Numbered from the stretch's first letter, positions 33,021 through 45,005 are shown. The stretch is 64,000 nt of DNA from Globodera rostochiensis (GCA_018350325.1 JAEVLN010000018.1:1244185-1308184), one strand, 5' to 3'. A program made the numbers and translations. Notes: a model not told the origin generated them from the letters alone.

Positions 33021-33642
33021 AAAATAGCATTTTTTTAACACAATTTTATAATTTTAATTAAAATTAAATTAATGTTATGATTAACAAATACTTTCCATTT
33101 ATGACACATTTAACAGCTAGAAGTTTTGAACGTTCAAAGATATTTATAATATTGTTATCTGTTTTAATTTTTAAATATTCATGCTCGTGTTGAATATTGA
33201 ATGTTATTGAATGGATGCTATAAATCAACGAATTATTATTTTATGTCACTTTTTTTTTGAAAACTTATTAAAATATATTTATATTCAATATCAGTGGACC
33301 TCTATTGGTTTGTCGATTAATTTTTAGGTATTTAATCACATGACGCTTCCAAAGCATAATGCCCGTGAAAGCGCGGTTGCACAGTGCATAGTTGGAAGCA
33401 TTGAATTTGCTTAATCATTATTAATTTGTTTTTATTCAAATAAAGCTTAATAAAGATACATTTTCAAATTTATTTAATGTTACTTATATTAACAGAAATT
33501 TTTAATGTTTAAATTTAGTTTTTGCACCCGCTCTTAATAATTTCACCTCTTGTTGAATGATAATTTTTCTATTAATGAATGAAGTTTCCTGCTTAGCTTT
33601 TAATTAAAAATTATAAATGCTTGGCCAGTAGCGATTGCCGTT

Positions 33643-33711
33643 TCAATTAACAACTTTTGCATGATGCATTGCACGAGTCCTTTTCGCTCGAATCTCTTCA
33701 ATAGCAACCTT
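33643..33711 (-). CDS. paralogous exon cassette (copy 1 of 2)
   Basis: The minus strand reads KVAIEEIRAKRTRAMHHAKV, VN, stop. Copy 2 at 37628-37699 reads LATIEELGSRLNKEAMHRAK, RFN, stop. Both are followed by AA(A/G)GGCAATCGCTACTGGCCA-like sequence. Conservation of the frame and of the 3' flank supports duplicated terminal exons. Family not recognised. Confidence 0.4.
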   Translation of the reverse strand, partial: KVAIEEIRAKRTRAMHHAKVVN

Positions 33712-34249
33712 AAAATTATATAGTCTTTTCCTATTATACAATAATTCTATTTCTCGTCTTATATTAATTTTGTTTGTACGTATCATTATCATTATCTTAC
33801 TTTATCTTTTTCTTCTTAATTAAAATATATGTAACTAATTTGTTTTTTGAGATTTACTATAACAGATTTTGTAATTGTTCTATTATGTTTCAGCAAATCA
33901 ACACTTATTTGAACCTCAGATTATGTGGTCAGCCGCACACCCAACTTTTAAATAAAATTTTTAATCATATTATTTATTTAACCTTACATTTTAAAGGATT
34001 ATTTTTCAAATAGTAATTTTCACATAATTTTGCTGCCAAAAATCGCAGATGTTTTAATAAGCACGCATTCAGTGGAATGCATAATGGAAATTTTTGAATT
34101 GTATTTATTTTTATCGCATTTAAATTGTTGATGTAAAAATGATGTTAAATTTATTTGTGCAAACTTTTTTGATTTTATGTTTTTTTATTTCTTTGTAAAT
34201 TACATTAATTTTTTCCTTAAATATTGAAATTATGTAAGGTTAATCTGGC

Positions 34250-34340
34250 TTAAAATTAGCTTTCGGTTATATTTTATTTTTGGATATTGTTTAAGAAATA
34301 CTGCGATCCTTCGTAGATGGGTGTAGCAGACCTGCAAGGA
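34250..34340. repeat. dispersed repeat (CTTCGTAGATGGGTG), copy 1
   Basis: TTAGCTTTCGGTTATATTTT through ACTGCGATCCTTCGTAGATG recurs at 35355-35440. The first part recurs again near 19695-19735. A frame across 34357-34659 has no ATG start and is not believed to be a gene. Confidence 0.5.
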
Positions 34341-34935
34341 ATCCTTTCGCCTCCTTTTGCCATTATTAAGTGGTAAAGAGGCGATCGGATGGCCCAACCC
34401 GGCACACCTTATTCCCCAATCACGGCATTCATCCTTTCGAATTTTTAAGATCAATTTCATCACATTTCAGTTCAAATTAATTTTAAATATTTTATTCTCC
34501 AACTCGAACCTTCGAACTCTTCAGATCAATTTTAGAGAATATCAGCCATTTTTCTTGGCTCACCATTACATCAAGGTTAAACAGCCAAATTTATCGTACA
34601 TTTCGCCAAAAGCAAATTTTGGTGCCAAATGCAAAGCATGTGTCTTGGCGAATTTTTAGAAATTCGGCCAAAAACGAACCCTAGTTATTTTTACATATTA
34701 TTTTAAATTGCTTTTTTTAAATAAAAATATATTTATTCAGTGATACATATTTATTTTTGCCCTTTATTAAAAATAGACATTTATTATTTTTATTTAGTAT
34801 AAGTTGGTATATTGAAATAGATTTTTTATTAATAATTTACAAATAATTTACTTAATATGACTTGCACTTAAAAATAAAATGGGGATAAAGGTTAAATTTA
34901 CAAAAATTAAATGTAAATAAATAAATCCTCTTTCA

Positions 34936-35000
34936 ATAGGGTCGAGCTAAATTAATTTCTTGCAACAAATGTAGAGGTCGGCTGTGGATATGTTGCTATT
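34936..35000 (-). pseudogene. LHLVQEIG cassette, copy 2
   Basis: Behind ATATCCACAG the minus strand reads CCGACCTCTACATTTG and then LLQEINLARP before stopping. It is a degenerate relative of the 12336, 43420 and 50975 cassettes. The flank ACAATGTCCGTGTGGCC-like sequence is shared with 43560-43600. Confidence 0.4.
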
Positions 35001-35583
35001 TACTATTTTTCTAACGAATTAAAATCAAAGTTCAATAATCATTTTTAAACAATTACGAATTATTTTAAGCAATGTCCGTGTGGCCATTTCGTTCCTTCAG
35101 TGTAATCCATTTCGTCATTTGCTCTTTAAAAATAGCATCGTTTTTTATTGGAAAGAAAATTTTTTTATTGCCCTAAAATGCACCCCGTAAAATCCAACTT
35201 TTTTGCACAAAATATATCTCAAAAGATTTACACGCATTTTTGGACTTTGGCATTTTTTGGAGCCTTTTTAGGCGCTATTATGAGATTTTTCGAGCTTAAA
35301 AGTAGCCCTATTTGTAACATAGAAATTTACATTACTTTTATTTATTTTTATGTTATAAATTTAGCTTTCGGTTATATTTTATTTTTGGATATTGTTTAAG
35401 AAATACTGCGATCCTTCGTAGATGGGTGCAGCAGACCTGCACTTTTCAGTTGCTATATTTTGTTGGCACGATACAAAATAATTCTATATTTTTGCCCGTT
35501 AGTCATTAATTTCTAAATTTAGTAAGTAAGTTTTTTATTTGATTGCCTTATAGGTTTCAGATTTTATGTGTTTTTGTTGGATT

Positions 35584-35690
35584 CTACATACGTTCAGCGG
35601 TACTCTTTGAATCGTCCCAAAATGGGATCCAGTTTGAATACGTGCCATTAAATTGAGGCAAATTTTGAAGAGGAAACTTTATTTTTACTC
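35584..35690 (-). pseudogene. DUF1759-like Gag exon fragment, copy 3
   Basis: The minus strand reads KIKFPLQNLPQFNGTYSNWI, PFWDDSKS, a clear DUF1759 core from a BEL/Pao-like Gag, and stops a few codons later next to GTATGT. The open frame extends upstream to 35865, but that part overlaps a better plus-strand frame and is probably not coding. Confidence 0.5.
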
Positions 35691-35742
35691 TATTATGCTG
35701 TGTGCTAGCTTTTGTGGATTTATCGCTATAAATCGTATCTGA

Positions 35743-36003
35743 TTCCACTGTCTTGACAACGTGTCGGTGGTGGACAGTTACGAAAGGGACCGGCAGGAAG
35801 AGTGCCAAATGTGGGTCGGAAGATTTGTGGAGAGGGAAGTACCTTTTTGGAGCAGTCAGGCACACTCGATTTATGATGATGTTAGTGGGTTTTTGATGGA
35901 GAATTTACCCAAAGTTTGGCAGTAGATGAACGAAAGATTTTTATTTGAATCGATTTGGGATGCGAACAAATGCGCCCCCGCTTTGGATGTGGAGAATTGG
36001 TAA
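35743..36003 (+). CDS. exon-like frame(s) opposite the DUF1759 fragment
   Basis: A 60-codon plus frame (VVDSYERDRQEECQMWVGRF, VEREVPFWSSQAHSIYDD, LPKVWQ) ends at TAG 35923-35925. It continues in the same frame from ATG 35926: MNERFLFESIWDANKCAPAL, DVENW, stop. TTTGGCAG just before the TAG looks like a splice or trans-splice acceptor and AATTGGTAAACG like a donor. This could be two exons, a gene start at 35926, or one frame broken by a nonsense mutation. GC content is raised throughout. Family not recognised. Confidence 0.35.
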
Positions 36004-36686
36004 ACGCCTCTTTCTTGGGTTGCCAACAATTTTGTTTACAGTAAAAACGTTTGATTTAATTTTGATTGATACATTTTGGCCCAATTCCTAAATGTTATTT
36101 TGTTTTTGTTCAATTTTATTTCCATAACATTTCATTCATTCCGTAACTTTTCTTAAAATTTTGTTTTATTTCTTCGTTTCTTTATTTTTTCATTTCGTTA
36201 ACTTTTGATCATCATTTTTTGTGTGACATTGTTGGCCTACTTATTTACTTTGTGAACATTCTATTTCAACATTAGAGGCTTATTCACCCTTTTAGCCGCC
36301 CTTTCGCGCTTGTTCCATTCATTTCATTCATTTTTTATTTAATTTTGATGTTTTTTCTTAGGTTTCTGTAAGACTTTTTTAAAATTCGGAATTTTTACGC
36401 TTGACTAAGTCAGTGGTGGTCTTTCTAATGGATCGGGTTTCAGAAATTTGAATAATGTCATTTTAATTAAATTTTTCTTCATAATCGCAGCTTTTTTTCT
36501 TTCTTATTTTGGTGTTGTATTTCTTTTCAACAAAGAGTCAGATAAAAATGTAAAGCCCCATTATTTGATGTTGCCCTTGCACATATAACATATGGGATTG
36601 CTTTTCTTAAGTTAATATGGAGCTAACGGACCTTAAGTTTAGAGTGCGGACAAATTATTTTTAAAAATTCTTTATCTCCTCATAAA

Positions 36687-37350
36687 ATATCCAGATATAT
36701 TATAACAGTTTTAGTTCTTTTAAAATTGAAATTCAATATTTGCTTTATTGTAAGAATATTTTTAATATAAATTTGGTTTGTACGATATTTTAGTTTTTAA
36801 TTTAACTCTTATTTTAAAATTTTGTATAATTTGGTTTTAATTTTGTGTTTATGCAAATGCCATTGTTTATAATCGTTTAGAGTTTAAATTAGCATTTCTT
36901 TGTTAAAATCTTGGGTTGAATTTATTTATTTTGATGCAATTGCATTGGATTGTTTATAAATAGTTATAATTCTTTTACTGGATGTTTTTATTCTATGTTT
37001 ATTATTTTATTTTTTTGCTTTTTATTATGCTTTTCAAAGCATTTATTAATGATTTTTTGTAACTTTCCTGATATTTTTAATTAAAATTTATTAACTCGAA
37101 TTATAAGCTTCTCGGCACATTGTTTGAAGAACTATTTGTTCCTCCTTTCCGTCACTTTAATTGTCCCAACCTTGGCTTGAATCGCTGCATTGGCATTATT
37201 GTAGAGAATTTTTGTAAATTCTTTGTTCACGGCTTCGGCTAGCGGAGAACTTGGGTCTTTCCTCAAAAACTGCGTCAAAATCATATTTATCTGCGTGTCC
37301 ACGTCGAATCCCAAACTCGCGAAGCTTGACATTGTAAATCATTGGTGCTA
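36687..37350. repeat. segmental duplication, copy A (partner 49135-49800)
   Basis: From ATATCCAGATATATTATAAC to past the SFASLGF gene start, this block of about 660 bp matches 49135-49800 with small indels. It carries the gene at 37132-37332 and its downstream AT-rich sequence. Confidence 0.7.
37132..37332 (-). CDS. 66-residue small protein, SFASLGF family
   Basis: An ATG-initiated frame reads MSSFASLGFDVDTQINMILT, includes PSSPLAEAVNKEFTKILYNN and ends KVTERRNK. AATAAA lies 40 bp past the stop (37087-37092). Upstream, TTTTAACAATTAG could serve as an acceptor for cis- or trans-splicing. The protein is soluble, helical and without signal peptide or membrane segment. Its duplicate at 49.6 kb has lost one base in an A run, which marks this copy as the intact gene. 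No family is recognised. Confidence 0.55.
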   Translation of the reverse strand: MSSFASLGFDVDTQINMILTQFLRKDPSSPLAEAVNKEFTKILYNNANAAIQAKVGTIKVTERRNK

Positions 37351-37627
37351 ATTGTTAAAATACATTTTACTTCATTTAAAATTTTTCTTCAATTTTTATT
37401 TTAACTTTATATAGTTCAATTCAATCTTTTCTATTTAATTTGTAAAATAATGAATTCGGACGAACATATGTGTTCGGGGTACATCTGCTTTGCACCCTTT
37501 TCGTTGAATGACAAAAATATTATAAATTAAAAAACAGGAAATTAAAATATTCAGTCGATAAATGAAGTCTTTAGCTGAAGTTTTCTATAAAAAACTATAA
37601 ATGTTTGGCCAGTAGCGATTGCCTTTT

Positions 37628-37699
37628 TCAATTAAAACGTTTTGCACGATGCATTGCTTCTTTATTGAGACGAGAACCCAATTCTTCTATAGTTGCAAG
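37628..37699 (-). CDS. paralogous exon cassette (copy 2 of 2)
   Basis: It is the partner of 33643-33711: TIEELGSRLNKEAMHRAKRF, N, stop, followed by the shared GGCAATCGCTACTGGCCAAA. The spacing between I-E-E and A-M-H differs slightly between copies while the frame is kept. Confidence 0.4.
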   Translation of the reverse strand, partial: LATIEELGSRLNKEAMHRAKRFN

Positions 37700-38895
37700 G
37701 TTTGCGATTTTTATTAACGTTTTTTGCATTCAATAGTTATTTATTTAACCATGCATCCGTTTCTAGATGGGAATGGCGAACCTCGCGCCTTTTATGAACA
37801 CCATTCTGATGTGACGAAGCTTTTAACCTGTCGGAATCTTTTTTTTTTTTGTATATTTTCCAATTTTAGATAAAGAGTTTTAAAAATGTTTGGGTTTGTA
37901 ATTTCTATTAATTTTATAATTCTTCATTTGAATTTAATGGGTTTATTATTTTTTGCTTTAATAAATTTATTTCAACGAAGAATGTTTCTAAAACAAATAC
38001 TAAATCTAATTTTCAAACATTGTAATTGTTTTTAATTTTTAGTATTTTTTGAATTTTTTACACTTTCTTATTGTAAATTTTTATTTAAAGCTTGCGGTGC
38101 AACGCATTTCACATAAATCATTTATAATAAAAATATGGACTTTCTGTTCTTTTCAACACCCTAACATTATTTTTAGGATAATTGTTGTATTATAATTGTT
38201 TTAATGCCTTATTGCCTTTGTTCCAAGCCCCACTTTCTTTGTGAACGTTGATGATGGTTATATTTTCGATAAGGATAATAAATAGATCGTTAGCGTCATT
38301 TTTATATTTTAAATATTTTGCAAATTTTATTGAATTATTCATCGTTCTCCAGTTGGATTAGTTATTTATGAAAACATAAAATTGTACAAAATTCCTTTTA
38401 TTTGTTTAATTCGAAATTATTTACTTTCAATTTTTTTGTAAACAATTTTTGCTTTGATTGAAAATTAACAATTTTTAATAGCAGTACATGTTCTGATTCT
38501 ATCTATTATTGATAAATTTATTTTTAATATTTTTATGTTAAAAAAACAAAAAAAAAATTTTTTTAAGATAACAAATAAACTGATTGTTAATTAGCTGATG
38601 ATTCTAAATAATTAATATTATTCGTCAACTGCGAGCTGCACACAATCCCATTTTGGAACGGTTGTATTTAATTTCATATGCACGGCAATATTTATATACC
38701 ATTTTTAAATTTAGGTGTTGACTTTATATATAATACGTTCAAACGATTGTGTTTTTAACCTGGTTGTTTGTTCTTTTTTGTTTAAATTTATTCTGTCCGG
38801 AATAATTTGCTATTTTCAATAATGCAAGTCCATAAAGCGATTATTGTTATAAATTTGCGAATTCAAAGCTTTTTTTCATTAAAAACAAATTTAAA

Positions 38896-39107
38896 ATTAT
38901 CATCTTCAAATTAAAAATCACAAAACAAAAACTTCTTAGGCTTTTTGATAATTGATTAAAAAGATTTTCTTAAATGATATTTAGAGCTTGAAATTTGCAA
39001 ACCTTTTTAAAAGCTTATTATTAAATTTTAAAAATTATTGTTTGAAATTTTATTATGGTTGAAGTTTTGCAGCAAAAAGCGAATTAGTTAGGCAGTTGAA
39101 CAAACTT
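38896..39107. repeat. segmental duplication (partner 40759-40969)
   Basis: ATTATCATCTTCAAATTAAA through GTTAGGCAGTTGAACAAACT is repeated nearly base for base about 1.86 kb away at 40759-40969. No coding signal is evident. Confidence 0.7.
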
Positions 39108-40052
39108 CATTGCCATTGTTTTCTTTTGATTAGTTTTTTTTAATAAATAATAAAGATACTTACTTTCTTTATTTAGGTCTAAATATTTTCTCCCATCATT
39201 TAGTTTAAAACAGTCGATGTGTTTTTTTTAATAATAATTTAAATCCCTTTATTAATGCAAGTTAAATTAATATCTTTCAATTTAGTTTAAACTTAAAAAT
39301 ATTATTTTAATAAGGAATATGGTGTAAATAATCGCAGAGTGAATCGACGACGCCGCCGCATTGGCTGTGATTTATTTTAATTTTTTACATTTATGTTCTT
39401 ATTAATTAAAAAAAATTTATTAGGGACAGAAAGGCCAGTTGTTCCACCGCCTGTCAGTCTGCGGTGCCCAATTTCTTTTGACTTTGTTAAATTGCCTGCT
39501 GGGCGCAGTTTGCCGTTCTACGAATTGGTTTCGTGTTGTTCGGAGCAGCGCAGAAGTTGATTGTTGTGTCGACGTATGTACGTTGTGGGTATTGCCCTGC
39601 CCTGATTATATTAGTTTTTTTGAGTTTTAAGAGTATCTTTTTATATTTGCTAATTTATAATTGTTTGAATATTCGAATAAATTAATATTGTAGGTTTTGT
39701 TTAGATATTATACAGCTTTTCATTATTTGCCATTACCATTTATCGCTTTGAAGATCAGCTTCCCCAATGAGTCAGATAAAAATATAAAGCTCAGTTATTT
39801 CATGTTGGCCTCGCACATATAACATATGTTTTCTTCAGTTAATATCGAGCTAACGGACCTTTATGTTTTAAGTTTATTAGTTCACTAAATTGATGACTTA
39901 TAACAATTTGATAGTTTTTAAACAATTTAAACTTTTTTTATCTGCTATATTTGATTTTGTCTTTTGCATATGCCTTGCTTTATAATTTATAGGTCAAGTC
40001 TTTCTTAGTGTTGTTTTAATTTTCATTTTTTAAATTTAGACGTATTTTATAT

Positions 40053-40390
40053 TATGTGCACGAAGCTGCTAGACTTTTCATTATTAGGTCGAAAAAGAAT
40101 GCCTTTAGTGAGCGTTTATATACGACGGAATTTTGGGTAACAAACATTTTCTGCTTGCACGCTACCGCGCATACATCTTTTTATGTTTTATAAATCTTCT
40201 TTATAATATATGCTGAATTATTTTTGTTTTTTTGTCTTGCAACGTCTAGTATTTCTGGCAATGTTCATTTATATTTTGGTGATTTCAATGTATGTTGAAT
40301 TCGAGAAGTTGCTTTGAACGCGGATAATTTTGCATATTGCCTTTGTTCCAAGACTCCCCTTTCTTTGTGAACATTATTAGATGAGTTTTC
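40053..40390. repeat. segmental repeat (partner 5351-5605; part near 38.2 kb)
   Basis: It contains TATGTGCACGAAGCTGC and GCGGATAATTT, with a roughly 80-bp insertion relative to 5351-5605 (about 40087-40170). The minus strand reads NVHKERGVLEQRQ, cognate to NVRKESVALEQRQ in the 5.5-kb copy. Confidence 0.5.
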
Positions 40391-41372
40391 ACCTACGCGT
40401 AAATTTATTGCTTACTTTCAACTATTACTTCAATGGCAACTCCAGCTTTAAGTAATACGTGTGAGGCAACCACTTAAGCAGCATGAAGATTTATCATAAA
40501 TTTTCTATGGTTATATTTTCGATAAGGATATTAAATAGATAGCGCATTTTTATATTTTAAATATTTTGCATTAAATTTTTATTTGAATATCATCGTTCTC
40601 CAGGTGGATTTGTTATTTACCAAAAACATAAAAATTGCACGATCCCTTTTAGTTATTTATTTCGAAATTGTCTTACTTTCAGTAAATTTGAATTATTATG
40701 ACTTCTTTAAAACCTTGAAAATTAAAGATCTTTTTTTCATTAAATGAAATATTTAGAAATTATCATCTTCAAATTAAACAATTTCACAAAACAAAAATTT
40801 AGGCTTTTTGATAATTGATTAAAAAGATTTTTTTAAATGATATTTAGAGCTTGAAATTTGCAAACCTTTTTAAAAGCTTATTATTAAATTTTAAATTATT
40901 GTTTAGAAATTTTATTATGGTTGAAGTTTTGCAGCAAAAAGCGAATTAGTTAGGCAGTTGAACAAACTTTTATTTTGATGATTTCTGTAAGCAACATGAA
41001 TTTTCTTTTGTTTGTTTTTTTAAACTAAGTTGTCAAAAACTTTGGAATTGGTTCGATAAACAGCCTATTTATAGTAGATTTCCTCAACAATACAACCAAA
41101 TGAGAACTTTGTAGAAGGCTTCTGCGAGAATGATGTTTATAGTAATTTGATGACGGGCATCCTTCTACTACGTTTAATTTATCAATTATTTTAATTTATT
41201 TCGTACAATTAAGTTTGAATTCAAAGTTTTATTTTATTTAAAAAACGAATTTTTAATATTAAAATTTGTTCATTTCATTATGTTAGCGTTTTATATCGTT
41301 TCAAAAAAAGAAAGTATGCACAATTTCGTCATTTGCTTTCCTTCTTATTATTATGATTTAAATTTACATTTT

Positions 41373-41489
41373 TTAGGTGCTATCTTTTAGTTTAATGCTT
41401 CCTCTTTGTTTTCCTCTCTTTTTCTCGGCATGATTTTGAGCGACAGGACAAACCACGGTATTCTTGGTAACAGACATCAGCTCCGGCAT
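41373..41489 (-). CDS. 38-residue ORF, MPELMSV family, copy 1
   Basis: ATG to stop: MPELMSVTKNTVVCPVAQNH, then AEKKRGKQRGSIKLKDST. It is basic at the C-terminus. The second copy at 47497-47616 keeps MPELMSV and the pattern TV(V/I)xPC/CPV before diverging. Sequence on both sides (CATAAAAATC... upstream; ACCTAAAAAATG downstream) is also conserved. It could be a small gene or a duplicated last exon. Confidence 0.4.
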   Translation of the reverse strand: MPELMSVTKNTVVCPVAQNHAEKKRGKQRGSIKLKDST

Positions 41490-41763
41490 AGGCTCTTTAG
41501 ATTTTTATGAATTTTAAGCTAAAATAATGTTTTTATTATCTTAATTCCGAATTGGACAATGAAAAATGACTTATCTTCCTAATAATAGTATTCTTTTGAT
41601 CATATTTTTTGTATAACAAGTTAACTGAATTGAAATTTATATTTAGTCAGTCTTATTCGGTATGCCCGTATTTTTGTGTTTTCAATATTTGTAGTTTCAT
41701 TTCAAATTGTAATTTTCATAATTTTGCTGCAAAAATTACAGATGCTTTAAATTAGTACGGATT

Positions 41764-41853
41764 TTAATTCAAATGTTCTTGTCGTTCGTCTATGCGCCAC
41801 TCTAGTCCTTGAAGTTGAGCGAGTGATTCACCTTCAGATGCGTATAACCTTCT
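41764..41853 (-). CDS. RRLYAS cassette, copy 1
   Basis: Behind TCTTGCTAG the minus strand reads RRLYASEGESLAQLQGLEWR, IDERQEHLN, stop. Three copies (here, 42001-42078, 50489-50572) share RRLYAS-x3-SLA-(Q/K)-LQG in the same frame, while another frame of the same DNA is broken by stops in this copy. That identifies the true reading frame. The tails after LQG all differ. Family not recognised. Confidence 0.45.
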   Translation of the reverse strand, partial: RRLYASEGESLAQLQGLEWRIDERQEHLN

Positions 41854-42000
41854 CTAGCAAGAGCTTCCAATTAATTTGAATCGGTATCATTATCATCATT
41901 TTTATTCTTTATTATTCTTTTTAATTTGAATTTTTGTGATTTTAAAAGTTTCCAAAAATTTTAGTTTTCTTTCAGTGAATAAATATTGTTGTTACATATA

Positions 42001-42078
42001 TTATATAATTGACATGCGCCACAAGTGGGATCCTTGAAGTTGAGCGAGTGATTTACTGTCAGATGCGTATAACCTTCT
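42001..42078 (-). CDS. RRLYAS cassette, copy 2
   Basis: The minus strand reads RRLYASDSKSLAQLQGSHLW, RMSII, stop. It lies only about 150 bp from copy 1 and shares the flanking TCCTTGAAGTTGAGCGAGTG and ATTATCATCTTC-type sequence with the 50.5-kb copy. Confidence 0.4.
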   Translation of the reverse strand, partial: RRLYASDSKSLAQLQGSHLWRMSII

Positions 42079-42363
42079 TTAGCAGGCCAGTGTACGCTTC
42101 GACAGTTCGTCCCTATCATTATCATCTTCTTTTACTTTCTTTATTATTCTGTTTAATTTGAATTTTTATGATTTTAAAAGTTAACAAATATTTTAATTAT
42201 ATATTGTTGTTACCTATTTTTTTTAATAAAAAAAATATTTATTCAGCAATACTAGTTATTTTTTTAATTCTTTTTAAAAATAGCACATTTATTATTTTTA
42301 TTTAGTATAAGTTTGTATATCGAAATAGATTCTTATTAATAATTTAACCGCCCTTAATAATAT

Positions 42364-43002
42364 AACTAATTTGTTTGTTGAGATTTACCATTATAAATTA
42401 CAGAAATGTTATCATTTATTTTGATACTTTTGCGGCGTGCATGTCTTTTCGCTCCTTTAGATATTGGCTCGTCTTCGTCAAATTAATTATATTTTTAAAT
42501 TATAATTAATTTGTTATATTATTTAAATAATCTAACTTATCCGGCGCATGCATTTCCTTTAATTAATGGAGCAATTTAGTCTTTAATCTTTATATTTATT
42601 TTTATACTCATTCTAAAGGTTTTATTAAAATTGTTTTATTCAATTGATTTAAAATACGCAGGATACCTCTTTATTTCGTTGGTTTAAATTTTTTTAAAGT
42701 TTAAAATGTTATTTCTAGCAAATTGTTTTTTATTATTGAATATTAATGTTTCTTTAAACACATCATTTGGTTTCTAATTTAAAACTGTAGTTGAGTTTTA
42801 AATAAATAAACTTAAATTCAATAGAGATTTGTATTTCAATATTAATTAAGGGTTTATTAAATTTCATATTTAGTTGTTATAATAAATATCATTGAACTTG
42901 AGGTTAGATGACCATTTGCATTGGCCATTAACATGTACACTTTTTAATTGTCATTTATCAAAAAGCGTTTTTACATAAAAATGAAATTTTCCGATAATTG
43001 AA
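42364..43002. repeat. segmental duplication (partner 46166-46778)
   Basis: About 640 bp from AACTAATTTGTTTGTTGAG to TTTTCCGATAATTGAA is repeated at 46166-46778 with few substitutions and small deletions, so the event is comparatively recent. No convincing frame is seen. Confidence 0.75.
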
Positions 43003-43256
43003 TTTCACCCTTCATAATTGTTTTACTTTTATTAGATTTGGTTATTATTTATGGTGTATTTATATCATATTATTGGAAATTCTTTTTTTTAATTTATTCG
43101 TTTTTAATCTTCAATTTGGAATTTTACATGGCCAATGTCGTCTTCATCCAATAAAAACATATGACCACTGGTATTGAATATGTACGATAGAAATAAAAAT
43201 TTTTCTATATTTTTTCCCGTTAGTCATTAATTTCTAAATTTTAGTAAGTATGTTTT

Positions 43257-43485
43257 TTATTTGATTGCCTTGTAGGTTTCAGATTTTGTGTGTTTTTGTT
43301 GGATTGTACGTACGCTCAGTGGAACTCTTTGAATCGTCCCAAAATGGATCCAGTTTGAATACGTCCCATTAAATTGAGTCAAATTTTGAAGAAGAAAGTT
43401 TAATGTAAATAAATTAAATCCTTTTCCAATCGGCTCAGCCTCCCCAATCACTTGCATCAAATGTAGAGGTAGGTCGGCTGTGGAA
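43257..43485 (-). pseudogene. fused LHLVQEIG and DUF1759-like segments
   Basis: One open minus frame reads LHLMQVIGEAEPIGKGFNLF, then LLQNLTQFNGTYSNWI, before a missing base shifts FWDDSK out of frame. It is the only copy where the LHLVQEIG cassette and the DUF1759-like core are contiguous, which suggests they were adjacent parts of one Gag-like gene. Confidence in the domain is fair; the copy itself is broken. Confidence 0.5.
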
Positions 43486-44819
43486 ATGTTGCTATTTACT
43501 ATTTTTCTAACGAATTAAAATCAGTTCAATAATCATTTTTAAAGAATTACGAATTATTTTAAGCAATGTTCGTGTGGCCATTTTGTTTCATTCAGTGTAA
43601 TCCATTTCGTCATTTGCTCTTTAGAAATAGCATCGTTTTTGTTGTTTTCTAATAATAAAAAATCATTTAAAAATGTTTCAAGCTTAAGGCATTAATCCGA
43701 CCTAATTATAAAATAGTTAATCAGAATTTTTATTTGAATGATTTTTGTATACAAATAAATTTGTTTAGGGTTTATGAGTTTGTAAATTTATTAGTAAATT
43801 TGTTGTATCTTTTGATTATAATTATGTTCTTGTAATCCTTCTTCAGGTTCTCTATATAATTGAATTGGAACCTAAGCCGATCACTGTCTGTAATACAAAA
43901 AATAACATTTTCAATAATAATTTGAGTTTTGCAAACAATTTTTAATCATTTTCTAGTGACAAGATCCTAAATCTTCTCTTATGAATATTAAATTTCAAAT
44001 AAAATATTCAAATAAATTAGTTATATGTCAAAATGTTTGTTGTAGCTGAATTGTCATTAATAAATAATTAGGTTATTGTGCAAAAGTCAAAAAACATTGA
44101 TTTTTATTTATAAATTTTTGATTATTCAATCATATTTTTCAAGAATAATACTTTACGTTTTTTTTAAAGTTTAAGAGCTGGTGAAGTTGCAACAGCAGGC
44201 CAACCTGCGCAGTAGATGTAAATTATTTCTTATTATCGCATGATTATTTTGTAGTAGTTAATTTCTAATAAAGTCCGTCATTAGAATTCAAAACACTTTT
44301 TATAAATATTTCATTATATGTATTGTTATAAATGTTAGAATTGGTTAGATTTGTTTCCGAATATTATTTTTTAATAAATCTTTATATTTAGCTAGTTGGG
44401 TTTCAAATCAAAATTTTAGCATTTTATTCTTTAATTTCATAAAAAATAATTTTGAATTTCTATTTATATGTGTCAATTTAATCCGATCCACGCAACATAT
44501 CCGAATTCATTTAATCCACCCTTCCTATATAAAAACACATTTTGTTATATGTTTTCCTGACATAATTTTTTATAGCAGTTTTTAATTTTAAAACATCTAT
44601 TATAGCAAACGAGAAACAAATTAATTTTTAAAGTTAATATTCAATTTAATTGGAATTGACAATTTGGTTCAAATACACGCTTCGATAAAAAAATAGATTC
44701 GTAAAAAAAGAAATGCTACTGAAATAGATATTAACCTGCTTCCTTTAGTCTTAGCTGTTTGTTGTGAATATAACAAGCCCCAAAAAATATTCGGGTAGTA
44801 TGAGAAACGCGTATTTCAT

Positions 44820-44920
44820 TTTTAGTCGAGCGAGATCTCGAGGTCGAGATTTCTCGAAAATCTCGTCGAGATTTTTCGAGATCTCGAGACGATATCTCGT
44901 CTCGTTCCGCGCTCTAATTT
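44820..44920. repeat. TCTCGAGA-tiled repeat, probable MITE
   Basis: GAGATCTCGAG, TCGAGATTTCTCGA and related palindromic units fill about 85 bp. The edges (TAGTCGAGCG and GCGCTCTA) are weakly inverted. Flanks ATTTCATT and ATTTCTGG match only partly, so a target duplication is not proven. An MDVNYSI-type repeat begins at once on the right. Confidence 0.4.
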
Positions 44921-45005
44921 CTGGTCCATTTTGGAATGGACGTCAACTATTCGATTTGAATAATAAATGAATGAATGGGTGTGGTTGGCGAAGAAAGGTC
45001 GATGC

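Noticed and set aside
32746..33041. 94- and 70-residue minus frames
   Set aside because: They overlap the GACCAAAA-tiled repeat and the dispersed MDANYSM repeat, and their reading is not preserved in the other copies.
34357..34659. 100-residue plus frame (PLLSGKEAIGWPNPAH...)
   Set aside because: No ATG start; it crosses dispersed repeat sequence and turns AT-rich after about 35 codons.
44820..44920. A confirmed hAT MITE
   Set aside because: The TCTCGAGA tiling is clear, but the ends pair weakly and the flanking octamers match at only about five positions.
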